From Pestalotiopsis fici W106-1 (lineage: Eukaryota; Ascomycota; Sordariomycetes; Amphisphaeriales; Sporocadaceae): a stretch of 64,000 bases of DNA. Shown here piece after piece: positions 54,536 to 64,000 of this stretch. The stretch lies in contig NW_006917096.1 in assembly GCF_000516985.1 (NCBI RefSeq), positions 2,465,606-2,529,605 on the forward strand, read 5' to 3'. The translations under genes and the position numbers were made by a program. Below the pieces are notes generated by a model. The model did no database searches. It worked only from the letters and a program-made list of their open reading frames with translations, and was not told the origin of the DNA. The first letter of the stretch is position 1. Every line of letters starts with the position of its first letter.

Positions 54536-55328
54536 TAAAGGCCTAGAACTCGGATCACATAGAATTATTGCCGGGAACCGGAGGACTGCGAGGTTTTGTG
54601 CAAAGCCACAAATATATGCCACCGATGGCAAAAATGCACGTGAGATTATGTCAGTTGCATATCGTTCAATCTGTCATCGTGCCAGAAAAGGCCCCCCCAC
54701 GCTCTGCGAACGTCGCAGGTTTCTCGTTAAACCTCTTGGTTAACAAATTTACCGGCGAGCATAAGCGAATGGAGACATGCATCTCATGGGACGACGGCGT
54801 TGGGTGTTCCATCTGCCGACTAGAGACAACACTGCCCGGGATGATACCGTCCCTTTGCCAAGTTTGAAAATAGTTGAATCGTAGGGTCACCTTGAGGGCG
54901 AGGACTGGGGCGAATTAAGAAGGAGGCTCTTGGCAACGGCTCATCTGATAAAGGACTCTGTTCTGGGCAATGAGGACATCTATAGAAGTATGATACAAGT
55001 CACGATAGTTGCGAGGTGGATCAGGCCGGATTGGGAAGGAGGTATTTGGCGACGGCCAGTTAAGCTTAAAAATCCGTGGCCAGATAAGGTAACGGGTCCT
55101 ATTGGCTCATTTCTGGGTTACAGTATTGTATAGAGCTCTATTTTGGATAGAGGCAAAACGAGCATGATGCGATTCACGATGCTGGATCTTGAATGAGTAT
55201 ATATGAGCATGTTCGCCGTCATCCAGTCTGGGAGTTTGTAGCAGCATCGCAGCCTCATCTTGCTTCGCATCTAGCTTCCTCAACATCAACGCCTCTTTCT
55301 CTCACGTTATTGTCTCAGACCGCTAGAC
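54536..55328. other. Intergenic, upstream of chymotrypsin gene
   Basis: About 800 bases. The short frames have no features. The last 60 bases are pyrimidine- and CA-rich, as in leaders of expressed fungal genes. Confidence 0.5.
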
Positions 55329-56468
55329 ATGCAGCTCTCTCAGTTCCTCGCCTTTTTGGCAGCCGTCCTGCCCGTCGCCTATGGCGCTCCCTCGCAGGCC
55401 TCGTCCAGCCTTCACCCGAAGATCCTGGCTGCCATGAAGCGCGACTTGGGACTGGACGCCGACCAGGCCACTGCTCGTGTCGCCCGCGAGATCGCCGCCA
55501 CCGAGGTCATCCAGCAGGTCCGCACCCTGGCTGGTGACTCGTTCGCCGGCGCCTGGGTTGCCGAGGACGGAACCACGATCAACGTCGGTATCACTGACGC
55601 ATCCCTGGCCGCCGAGGTCACCAACGCTGGTGCCACTCCGGCCATCGTTGCCACCAGCCTCACCAAGCTTGAGGAGGCCAAGTCGGCACTTGACAACATG
55701 GACATCTCGCAGGCCCAGACCTTCGCCACCGACTCGGCTGACTTGGGCATCGCTGCCTACTACGTCGATGTTGCCTCCAACAAGCTCATCCTTGAGGCAC
55801 TCCCCGCCAGCATCTCCCACGCCGAGTCTCTCGCCACCGAGGTCGGCCTTGCCGCATCTGAGTTCGAGGTCGTGACTGTCAATGAGATGCCCACTACCTT
55901 GGCCACCGTCCTGGGAGGCGATGCCTACTACATCAACCGCGCTGCCCGATGCTCCATCGGTTTCTCGGTCACCACTGGATTCGTTTCCGCTGGTCACTGC
56001 GGTTCCTCCGGTGACTCTGCCACCACCAGCGCCGGTGCCGCGCTCGGAACCTTCTCGGGATCCGTCTTCCCCGGCAGCGCCGACATGAGCTACGTCAAGA
56101 CCGTCAGCGGCACCACTCTCCGCGGTTACATTGACGGCTACGGATCCGGCAGCTTGCCCGTTTCCGGCAGCACCGCCTCCGCCGTCGGTGCCAGCATCTG
56201 CCGCTCCGGCTCCACCACCGGTGTCCACTGCGGTACCGTCGGCGCTCTCGGCGCCACCGTTACCTACTCCGAGGGACGTGTCACTGGCCTTACCCGTACT
56301 AGCGTCTGCGCTGAGCCCGGTGACTCTGGCGGTTCCTTCTACTCTGGTGCTCAGGCCCAGGGTGTCACTTCCGGTGGCTCTGGTGACTGCTCCAGCGGCG
56401 GTACCACCTACTTCCAGCCCGTCAACGAGATCCTCTCGTCCTACGGCCTCACTCTTGTCAAGGCTTAA
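55329..56468 (+). CDS. chy1: Secreted chymotrypsin-like serine protease, bacterial type
   Basis: A single-exon preproenzyme of 379 residues. Signal peptide 1-19 (ends VAYGAPS), then a large propeptide of about 170 residues like that of alpha-lytic protease/streptogrisin (S1E), then the mature domain from about residue 194 (VLGGDAYYIN). The catalytic triad is His223 in SAGHCG, Asp252 in SADMSY, and Ser333 in GDSGGS. Cys pairs match the bacterial enzymes (CSIG/GHCG, CRSG/HCG, VCAEPGD/GDCSSG). It closely recalls Metarhizium CHY1, a chymotrypsin reported as acquired from an actinomycete and active against host protein. The lack of introns and the C-rich third positions fit that origin. The enzyme acts outside the cell. 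Confidence 0.93.
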   Translation: MQLSQFLAFLAAVLPVAYGAPSQASSSLHPKILAAMKRDLGLDADQATARVAREIAATEVIQQVRTLAGDSFAGAWVAEDGTTINVGITDASLAAEVTNAGATPAIVATSLTKLEEAKSALDNMDISQAQTFATDSADLGIAAYYVDVASNKLILEALPASISHAESLATEVGLAASEFEVVTVNEMPTTLATVLGGDAYYINRAARCSIGFSVTTGFVSAGHCGSSGDSATTSAGAALGTFSGSVFPGSADMSYVKTVSGTTLRGYIDGYGSGSLPVSGSTASAVGASICRSGSTTGVHCGTVGALGATVTYSEGRVTGLTRTSVCAEPGDSGGSFYSGAQAQGVTSGGSGDCSSGGTTYFQPVNEILSSYGLTLVKA

Positions 56469-57825
56469 GTCTTTTCTGTAAATATTTGATGTTATAAGAG
56501 TAGTCTATAGCAATTCTGATAGGTGGACAATATTTATCAATTACTTTTGCATAACAACGTGTGTCTACATAAGAGAAAACCAAACGTTGTGAAATTCAAG
56601 TCTTGATTGTGGAGGCACGACCGTGATATGGCTCAACTCCCTTTATGCAGAAAATTAATAAAGTGCATGTTTAATTTGAAATAAAAGTACTCTTATCGAA
56701 GATAGCTAGGCTAGTGCCATTATATCCAGAAACCAGAGCCGCAAATTGCTTTGAATCTTGATAATATTTGTCAAAATGTAGGAATAAGTGGAGCGCTTCC
56801 GCATGTATATATCTTTGACCATCCGACCTCCGTTAGATGTCTGCAACTCAACTAATACAACAACTATTACCCATACCTACCAAATATTTTCACAATGCTA
56901 TCAGGACGATATTTCTATACAACCATTTAAGAGAGAAATTATTTTATCAATTACATTTGCAAGTCAAAATATCTATTCTGCAATATTTCCTTTCGGCCTA
57001 CCTGGATTTTAAGGAGGCGACTTACCCAGGTGCACTTTACGCTGTTTAAATCAATTTGTCTCGACATGCTAGTCTCATTGCTTACACCAATGACCTGTCG
57101 GACCTCCTAATTGACTGTTCAAGCCACAGAGGTGGTGCTAGTTTAGTTCGGGTGCTTATCTGTCTCACAGATGAGCAAACAGCGGAGGTTTATATTCGTG
57201 GTTGTTGGTGGCGACTGATCTATGCAACTACTAGGCTGTGGTTTAATGCAGTTGAATGTAATGACCCGCGTCTAAACACTCGTATATTCCTCAATAATTA
57301 AACTAGTAGACGAGACCACATGGGACCACTACCCTAAACTAAATCGATGCCCGATTGTGAGCCTTCATTGCGATTACCAAGGCCCTAATTGTTTCGATGA
57401 TCACGCCGGAGCTTTTGTGAAGAATGGGGTGAGTTTTGGTTAATCCTTCTTGGTGCACCTTTGGCTGCCCCTAAGAGCGCACCGGAAAGTACATCAACAA
57501 GTTCTGCATTCCAGGCGAACGATAGTAAAAGCGACAATGAAAGCATGGTGCTGAGAGTAGGGTTGTGTACTGGGCTTAGACTAGGGTTGCCGCTTTTGCT
57601 GATAGTCTGCGGCCTTGCCACCTGGACGCTGATTTGGGGATTTTCGAAGAAATGACGGCAAATATTTCAATCTGATAGCGCAGCTGTTTCCACAATTATA
57701 TCCAGCCCCAATCAAGGGCTGTATGTACCAGGCGTGGAGCTGCCACCCTATGGATCACGAGTATTATAGACACACTGAACGCGACGCATACGAGAATTAC
57801 AGGATGACTCATGACATTTAAAATC
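56469..57825. other. A/T-rich intergenic with a membrane-tail fragment
   Basis: About 1.35 kb, strongly A/T-rich from 56470 to 57300. At 57461-57655 an open frame without its own ATG encodes a Ser/Thr/Asp-rich stretch, then a hydrophobic segment (RLGLPLLLIVCGLATWTLIW) and GFSKK before the stop. It looks like the tail of a single-pass membrane protein whose 5' part is missing or not recognisable. Confidence 0.4.
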
Positions 57826-59937
57826 TTACGGAGTAATAGTAATACTGTCAGCAGAAAGTGAGCCATCCGTGACAACCAATCCAATCGCTCCACCCGTATA
57901 GTCCTCGTCCACTGCCAACAAATCCACCCCTCCAACCTGCGCCTGAATCTTGCTACCTTGGACGGTCAGATTAACATCATACTTTACATCGGGCTTCCAA
58001 TCAAACGGCTTGCTTGCGAGCTCCAACCTCTTGTCATCTGCGGCCTTGATCAAAACAGCCCGTTTATCTTTGGTGAGCATGAGTGCATAATATCGATTGA
58101 GGCCCTGAACTCGAGCCGCCACGCCCATCGGTCCACCATGATTGACAACAAAATTTGACACGACGACCTTGTAGTTGGTCCAGTCCCGCGTTCCTTGGCT
58201 CAAGATGCCTTGCCCCCGGTCTTGGGCGAGGAATAATGACGGCCCCATGGTCGTGTGCATCTTGTGGATGGAACTCACCCAGGCCCTACGCCATAAGCTT
58301 TGGGACTTGTTTGTTGGCCGCTTCAAACACATGTGAGGCGTGCCGCTCCATCCTAGGCTGTCAAGAAACACGGCACCAGTCAAAGCGGGAGAAGCTGCAT
58401 TGGAGCGGATCGCCAGACCGATTTGCTGAATTGGACAATTTTGCAGAGTATCAGGGATGGTCCACTCGAGCTTAGCTCGCTGCCCAGGCTCCAGAGTCAC
58501 GGGAATACTGTCGACAACCGTCAATTCATCATTTTCGTTGTACGCCTTGAGTCTCAGGCAAACTCTTGAGGCTGCCGTGTTTCTATCAGCTGCAAGCAAC
58601 TCAGCTTTGACTGTCTGGCCGGGATAAATCAGAGGCGAAGCCATCATGTCGTAATGGCGATTTACTTTCAATATGTCGAGTGGCGTAAATGTTGCAGTTG
58701 TGACTTCTACAGGGTCGCTAGTGTCGGTCAAGCCCTCTAGGTAGATACCAAGGCTCTCCACTCCAGGGTCTCGGGTCTGGTTGATGCGGAGTAGATTCGG
58801 GTGTGCTGTGCCTTGGAAACCCTGGACACTACCGGGAAGGGAGAAGTGGAACTGAGCGCCGGCCTTTGGCGGTTGGATTTGCGGTTGTCCGGCTAGTTGG
58901 TGGCCGATATTGGCGAGATCGTAGCTGATACGAGCGGCATTATTGATGGAATAACCACCATCGGCGCTGGAGATGATGGCTCGATCGGCGAGGGGACCAA
59001 GCCAGTCCGGACCGCCCTGAAAAGCAGCCAAGCCATGCATCAGAGCGACCAGACACCCCATGTTACCAGAATTGCAGTCCGTATCCCAACCACAAGTGTT
59101 GATGATGTGCATGGCTTTGTGAAAGTCGTGACCCCCATAGAGCAGAGCCATGATCATGATGGCGTGGTTAGGAATGACATGGCAAATGCCCAAATACTTG
59201 TCATAGCCGTAACCTTCTTCGATCCGTTGGCGTGCCTGTCTCCAGTCTCCGTCCTGTTGCACCCATTTCCGAACGTCGGCGATCATGCGTGCAATGAGAG
59301 AGTTGTCAGGTATACTTTTCAGACCGACATCGAGGAGATGTTCGACGTCCTTGGATACAAAGGCTTCAGCCTCCATGGCTGCCCACAGCTTGGCTGCGTA
59401 TACCGCCTCGCCGTCATGGCTCACGCGAGCCGCCGCCTCCGCAAGCCGTGATGCCAAATCTGGATTTCCCGGCGCCACCATGGCCCAACCGTCAATGAAG
59501 ATTTGGGCGCCAATCTGCTCCGCTATGGTGCGCCCATTGGTGCTGGCGGCACCGCTCTCAGGGGCACGAATTCCGTGCTTTAGATTGAGAAACGCAGTAT
59601 GCTCAGTCGAGATGCCATTTCCACCCCACCAGAAGATGCTTCGACCTTCGATGACCTGATTTAACCAGGTCTTGCCAACCTCTTCCGATGAGAGCTCTGC
59701 GCGCACGCCGTGCTCTTCCAATGCTCGGACAAACGCAAAGGTGCCCGATACATCGTCATCGATGACGACCAGAGGCACGTTCAGTTTGTCGTGCACATAA
59801 TAGTCAATGTCTCCCAGTTTGGCTTGAATTTCTTGGTATGTCCAATTTTCAAACGGCCGGCCCAGGTATACGCCAATGAGCTTGCCAAGAACGCCGGCAT
59901 AGACGCGTTCTAGATAGTCTTGAGGAAGCGACGACAT
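57826..59937 (-). CDS. ADP-ribosylglycohydrolase-family protein
   Basis: A single-exon protein of 703 residues from the ATG at 59937 (the frame extends to a TTG). The N-terminal 350 residues are an ADP-ribosylglycohydrolase (DraG/ARH) domain. It has YAGVLGKLIGVYLGRPFE, the metal-binding Asp triplet in VVIDDDVSGTF (residues 60-62), and the second acidic motif GWDTDCNSGNMG near residue 290, which binds the two magnesium ions. CHVIPNHAIMIMALLYG lies between. The C-terminal half is beta-rich, with a probable carbohydrate-binding or concanavalin-like fold (VVVSNFVVNHGGPMGVAARV, NRYYALMLTKDKRAVLIKAA). This fused arrangement is known in fungal and bacterial proteins of uncertain substrate. No signal peptide. 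Removal of ADP-ribose or a sugar-related hydrolysis is inferred from the family only. Confidence 0.88.
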   Translation of the reverse strand: MSSLPQDYLERVYAGVLGKLIGVYLGRPFENWTYQEIQAKLGDIDYYVHDKLNVPLVVIDDDVSGTFAFVRALEEHGVRAELSSEEVGKTWLNQVIEGRSIFWWGGNGISTEHTAFLNLKHGIRAPESGAASTNGRTIAEQIGAQIFIDGWAMVAPGNPDLASRLAEAAARVSHDGEAVYAAKLWAAMEAEAFVSKDVEHLLDVGLKSIPDNSLIARMIADVRKWVQQDGDWRQARQRIEEGYGYDKYLGICHVIPNHAIMIMALLYGGHDFHKAMHIINTCGWDTDCNSGNMGCLVALMHGLAAFQGGPDWLGPLADRAIISSADGGYSINNAARISYDLANIGHQLAGQPQIQPPKAGAQFHFSLPGSVQGFQGTAHPNLLRINQTRDPGVESLGIYLEGLTDTSDPVEVTTATFTPLDILKVNRHYDMMASPLIYPGQTVKAELLAADRNTAASRVCLRLKAYNENDELTVVDSIPVTLEPGQRAKLEWTIPDTLQNCPIQQIGLAIRSNAASPALTGAVFLDSLGWSGTPHMCLKRPTNKSQSLWRRAWVSSIHKMHTTMGPSLFLAQDRGQGILSQGTRDWTNYKVVVSNFVVNHGGPMGVAARVQGLNRYYALMLTKDKRAVLIKAADDKRLELASKPFDWKPDVKYDVNLTVQGSKIQAQVGGVDLLAVDEDYTGGAIGLVVTDGSLSADSITITP

Positions 59938-60609
59938 ATTGAGGGTCTGTTTCAATCCGAAATCATGTTTGACGGGTGATTGCTATGTTCTATTAATCGA
60001 TCGCTGGTTATTTGGGATCTGACGTACCTACTATATATCACGATGAACTTGTAACACAAACTTCCCCTCCCCCACGTGATTGAATTGTAGAGTTGGTGGT
60101 TGGATGGATCCATGGTGATTTTCGAGCGCGGGGAATGTCGTACAGTGGTGAATCTGCATCCCGACGGACAAAGATTCCGTGCCCATCTTGGCGAGATATG
60201 CTAATCCCTACCAAAACACCTACAGCTGGTTTCAGTGGCGGGGAAAGCGGCAGCTTATCTAATGGTGGGGGATAGATTTGATATCATCCTCCCCAGTAAC
60301 ACCAAGTTGGGGATTCGTGGGGAAGGGAATATCCAGTGATTCCCTACAAATATAGTTCAAATCCGCGCCCTGACCCCTACTGGGCAGTAATCTCTACACC
60401 GATAACATTCACTTTGGATTATCATCGAGCGGCTCAAGACTCCACCCTCTTGAGATAAGAGTCGCACAAGCACTCAGCATGGCAACCGGGTATAAGTATC
60501 CACACTGCTGGTTGCCTTTTGGCAGATGCCAACCCCAACTACCTCTCATTCCTTGAAAGGGAAACTTAACTGTGTGTAACCAATTTTTCGAATCACCCGG
60601 GAAGTGAAA
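59938..60609. other. Divergent promoter region
   Basis: About 670 bases between the ADP-ribosylglycohydrolase gene (minus) and the sugar-type transporter (plus). Both may share regulatory sites. No TATA box is certain, and no gene is seen in between. Confidence 0.5.
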
Positions 60610-62215
60610 ATGGCGCCCCGGAAACTATCGCGACTTATACCGCGTGACCAGAGATGGCTCATCGTATGCTTGGTACTGGTCTCAGTAATCGATTCCGTGG
60701 TATGTTTTGACTTCTCTGGGCAGAGAAGCCTTTGCTGATCAATTGCGTCTCGGTGCCATCTAGCTCGTCGGCTATGACAGTTCGCTTATGGGCAGTCTCA
60801 ATGTCATGCCCACCTACAAGAGCTACTTCACCCTGACTACCGCCACGACGTCCCTGAACACGGCCATCTCCTACATCGGTGGTGCCGCTGTTGCACCCTT
60901 TGCCGGCCTCTTGGTCGACTGGCGAGGCCGGCGAGAATGCGTGTATTGGTCGGCTCTCTTTACCCTCATTGGGGGTCTGATCCAAGGATTCTCGAAAAAC
61001 ATTGGCATGTTCATTGCTGGCCGATGCATCGTCGGCGGAGGCATGGGGCTGGCTCAAACAGCCGCCCCGACCCTGGTTGCCGAGACTGCTCCCGTCAAGT
61101 ACCGAGGCCTGGCTCTTGGCATGTACTACGCTTGCTGGGGTGTCGGCACCTTGATCGCCGCTGGTGTCTGCTACGGGGTGAGTTCAACTAAACCATCTGA
61201 AAGAATAGAGCAACACGCTGACCATATCGAAATATAGACCCAAAACATTGACTCTACGTATGCCTGGCGCATTCCCAGTCTTCTCCAAGTTGTACCAAGT
61301 CTCGCCTGCTTTTTGATATTGCAATTCGTCCCCGAATCTCCCCGCTGGCTCATTAGCCGCGATCGCCACGACGAGGCTCTGGAAATTCTCAACATTGTCA
61401 ATGGCGGTGATACCGACGAATCGCAGGTCCAATACCGGGAGATTGCCGATACCATTGCCCTTGAGAAGGACCGCAACTTGTCCCTGTTCCAAGCGCTGTC
61501 CAAGAAGTCCAACCGGAAGCGTCTGATGCTGACATCCACATTTTCCATCATTGTCATGCTCCCAGGAACCAACATCATCCAGTTCTACTTTGGCGACATG
61601 CTTACGGGCGCGGGCATTGAGAGTGCAAGTTCGCAACTCCAGATCAATATCATCCTGGCCTCCTGGACACTAGTTGTTTCTATCATTTCATCCTGGTACG
61701 CCGACTGGCTAGGCCGAAGATGGTTGTGCGCCATCAGTCTGGCCTTGCAGAGCGCTTGCTTGTTCCTGTTTGGTGGACTGACCAAACTGTATGGCGAATC
61801 GACTGACACTGGTGGAATTTATGGCACCATTGCCCTTATTTTCTTGTACAATGCCGTCTATGGTTGGGGAATCACACCGCTGACTGTCTTGTATCCCCCC
61901 GAAGTCCTCTCTTTTGACATTAGAGGCGTAGGTATGGGTATCTACACTTTTACTACAAAGTGCTGCGGTATCTTGGCGGCAATGGCTGTACCCTTTGGTC
62001 TGGAGGCCATCGGGTGGCAATTTTACATGGTCAACGCGTGCTTTGATGTGGTATTGGTGGTCTTTGTCTTGGTAACTTGGGTGGAAACACGAGGCCTTGC
62101 TCTTGAGGAAGTCGACAACTTGTTCGACAGAGAGAAGCGTGCAACGGTTGTCGAGCACGTCAAAGCTGAGAAAGAAGGCCTTCAATATACTGAGACGGTG
62201 GTATCAGGTCCCTAG
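60610..62215 (+). CDS. MFS sugar transporter
   Basis: Three exons (60610-60699, 60764-61177, 61238-62215) give 493 residues. Sugar porter signatures: VDWRGRRECVYW after helix 2, GRCIVGGGMGLAQTAAPTLV, and PESPRWLISRDRHDEALEIL between helices 6 and 7. YADWLGRRWLCA and YPPEVLSFDIRGVGMGIYTF follow later. It belongs to the lactose-permease/hexose-type branch. It would take up a mono- or disaccharide by proton symport at the plasma membrane. Introns of 64 and 60 bases are clean GT-AG. It is divergent from the ADP-ribosylglycohydrolase-family gene, which might act on a sugar-linked substrate. The exact sugar cannot be read from the sequence. Confidence 0.92.
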
Positions 62216-63152
62216 AGCGACGGCGTTAATGGCCTCATTAGATCTGCAAATCTCTTCAGCAAGCGCGTAGTACTCGGACGAAATTAGATCTACTACAGTT
62301 GCAAAACAGGGAGCGAGCAGATATCAACATTAAGAACTAATGGATTCCCACTCGAATCTGAATATAACATTGTCGTTGATGATCACTTACGAAATGAGTT
62401 ATATTGATGAACATGAAGATGTTGCCATAGGTCAAGTAGATTCGGCCGAGTTAGTAAAGCAACAGGACTTAGTGTTCGATTGGCCTTATAAGTGTGGTTC
62501 TGCGTTGCGGCGGCAGCAAAGGTGGGGTCAGGGCAAGTAGCCACCAGACCAAATACCAACACAATACCAGTATGTTGCAGCACTTGATAATAACATTGGC
62601 TTCTCTGCACTGATAATAGATAGACTTAATGCGCAATTACCCAAGAATACAGATGATTTAGTGTCGCCCGGATAGACTGTTTATGGCTCTGGTACCTTAT
62701 TGATCGCTCAAGCTGGTCGGTTATACTCAAAGTTTAGTTGATGCTGGGGAGGGTGGGGGTTAGCAAGGGCCTATAGCTCTTTGAAGTGCACGACCAGCTC
62801 TGCCAACTCCACTTTTGGATAAGTAAGCCGTGAGCAAGTATTCCAATTCTCATAGCTCTTGGCGAGACTTGTCCAGTACCCATGAAGTTGAGAGATTGTG
62901 TATCAGGATTGAATGAAGAAAAGCAACTAGTACATAATTACCGTTTTGCAGAGCCAACAATCTGGTCTGCGCTGGACAGGCCTGACACACCCATACCTCA
63001 ATGTGGCCATACTTTCTCAAGAGATCAAAGGTCAATCATACCTAGGTGTGGGCAGTGATGCTATCACTATCAGCTACGATTGATTTGGAGCTCTTGCTCA
63101 GATTGATGCATGATATAAGCCTTTTGAACCAAACGGTGTGTTTCGTAAATCA
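62216..63152. other. Intergenic, no gene recognised
   Basis: About 940 bases. A 66-codon plus-strand frame at 62340-62540 and minus-strand frames have no features. Confidence 0.5.
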
Positions 63153-64000
63153 CTACTTCCGACCCCAAGCATCTTCCAGCCCCTTGACCAAGAATCCGTC
63201 CCTTATAGGGTCCTCTGGCTCTTTAAGGAACGTTACCGCGCCTGTATAAAAGGCCTCTCCCTCAATCCGCACTACGACCCCCTTCGTGGATAGACCATGG
63301 CCACTTGCAATTGCCACCTCCTCTACATTCGATCCGATGAATGCACCACGCCCATTGCTAGCCGCCGACACAAACGAGTTGAAAGCGTGCCTCTCAAATA
63401 GCTGGCTTTCGCCCTTGGCATGAGCCAAAGCCATTCGCGCGGCTACACAACCTCCAGTAGGCGATCTATCAATCTGCTGGTCGGCAAAGAAGCAGAGCCC
63501 GCTCTCCGTGGCGGCGACTCCATCAACTTGGGCGGTGTTTACCCTATCCACCACCATGACTCCGTATAAGTACCACGGGATATCCAAAGGCAGAGCAATC
63601 TGCTCAACCAGGTTCTCCGTTTCCGCAATCTGCGCCTTGACGATGCGGGTCACTCTGTCGAATGTTGCCATGTCTCGGTCGGCCAGGCCTCCGGCAAATC
63701 CCAGCTCGGTGGCGCTCACCATGCAGAACCACGCACCACCATAGGTCACGTCAACGGTTACTGAAGTTCGTTGACCCAGCTCTGGCCACCGGAGATATTC
63801 CGGAATCTCCACAACCAGGTCCAACGCTCCCGCAAAAGATGGCACAGACAGGATCGACACGGGTCTCGAGGGATCCGACTTGGTGCCGTCGGGCGTTGTG
63901 GGAACCCTGAGACGATTGATGCCGCAAGGCGTGTGCAGGTTCACAGTGGTTGTGTGTGTCTTGGGGTCGAATTCCAGTGTGTTTCTTAGAGGGAACACAT
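63153..64000 (-). CDS. Proline racemase family, probable trans-3-hydroxy-L-proline dehydratase (partial)
   Basis: The 3' part of a gene whose 5' end lies beyond the window. About 281 codons are open to the edge, and the GTG at 63998 is not a start. Landmarks are TPCGINRLRVP near the edge, DVTYGGAWFCMV (substrate-binding GG), and IDRSPTGGCVAARMALAHAKG. In racemases the last motif has a catalytic Cys (DRSPCG). The Thr here is the hallmark of dehydratases that turn trans-3-hydroxy-L-proline into a pyrroline carboxylate. The first catalytic Cys (usually in GGHP/MCGH) would be upstream, off the window. The C-terminal EGEAFYTGAVTFLKEPEDP and GFLVK are typical. Cytosolic amino acid catabolism is likely. 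Confidence 0.88.
   Translation of the reverse strand, partial: VFPLRNTLEFDPKTHTTTVNLHTPCGINRLRVPTTPDGTKSDPSRPVSILSVPSFAGALDLVVEIPEYLRWPELGQRTSVTVDVTYGGAWFCMVSATELGFAGGLADRDMATFDRVTRIVKAQIAETENLVEQIALPLDIPWYLYGVMVVDRVNTAQVDGVAATESGLCFFADQQIDRSPTGGCVAARMALAHAKGESQLFERHAFNSFVSAASNGRGAFIGSNVEEVAIASGHGLSTKGVVVRIEGEAFYTGAVTFLKEPEDPIRDGFLVKGLEDAWGRK

Noticed and set aside
55323..56228. Antisense 301-codon frame opposite the chymotrypsin
   Set aside because: Gly/Asp/Val-rich shadow of a G+C-rich coding strand.

Overview
The window comes from the nuclear genome of a filamentous ascomycete. Coding regions are broken by short introns of about 50-110 bases with GTRAGT-type donors and CTRAY-type branch points. 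Genes lie on both strands with their own promoters, and the families are typical of moulds: Zn2Cys6 regulator, HET-domain protein, LaeA-like methyltransferase, pirin, GH28 pectinase. A chymotrypsin with actinomycete-type sequence (55329-56468) closely recalls the transferred chy1 gene described in Metarhizium, so Hypocreales/Clavicipitaceae is my best guess for the source. I cannot name a species.

From 1 to 32 kb the window is ordinary gene-bearing chromosome: a pirin, a small basic protein, a multi-pass membrane protein, a papain-like-fold protein with an 8-base first exon, an SGNH hydrolase, an endopolygalacturonase, a bZIP/DUF3425 regulator, a PI-PLC-X protein, tRNA-Gly(UCC), a second bZIP factor, the AP-3 sigma subunit, a small mitochondrial protein, cytosolic leucyl-tRNA synthetase, a methyltransferase, a class 3 lipase and an FAD monooxygenase. 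Three of these genes (pirin, AP-3 sigma, the mitochondrial protein) become clear only after splicing is worked out by hand. Two introns are of the GC-AG class.

From 32 to 47 kb the DNA is accessory and partly decaying: an F-box-like gene, a multi-exon pseudogene (34.5-35.6 kb), a group II PLP decarboxylase broken by a stop codon and by a 163-base insertion, a monocarboxylate-type MFS transporter, a long A/T-rich gene-poor stretch, and a HET gene with a one-base deletion just after its ancestral start and a 118-base duplication at its 3' end. The insertion in the decarboxylase has a diverged second copy near 42.1 kb. Both copies keep intron-like 5' and 3' splice signals, which makes this repeat family an introner-like candidate and the most interesting observation here.

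From 47 to 64 kb genes are intact again. A block of four neighbours (secreted EthD-fold protein, SDR oxidoreductase, NmrA-like protein, Zn2Cys6 regulator) looks like a small co-regulated catabolic or stress set. It is followed by a four-unit tandem array of imperfect hairpins, the secreted chymotrypsin, an ADP-ribosylglycohydrolase-family protein, a sugar-type MFS transporter, and the 3' part of a proline racemase-family gene whose Cys-to-Thr change points to trans-3-hydroxy-L-proline dehydratase. Protease, transporter and hydroxyproline enzyme would fit protein or collagen use on a host, but that link is inference.
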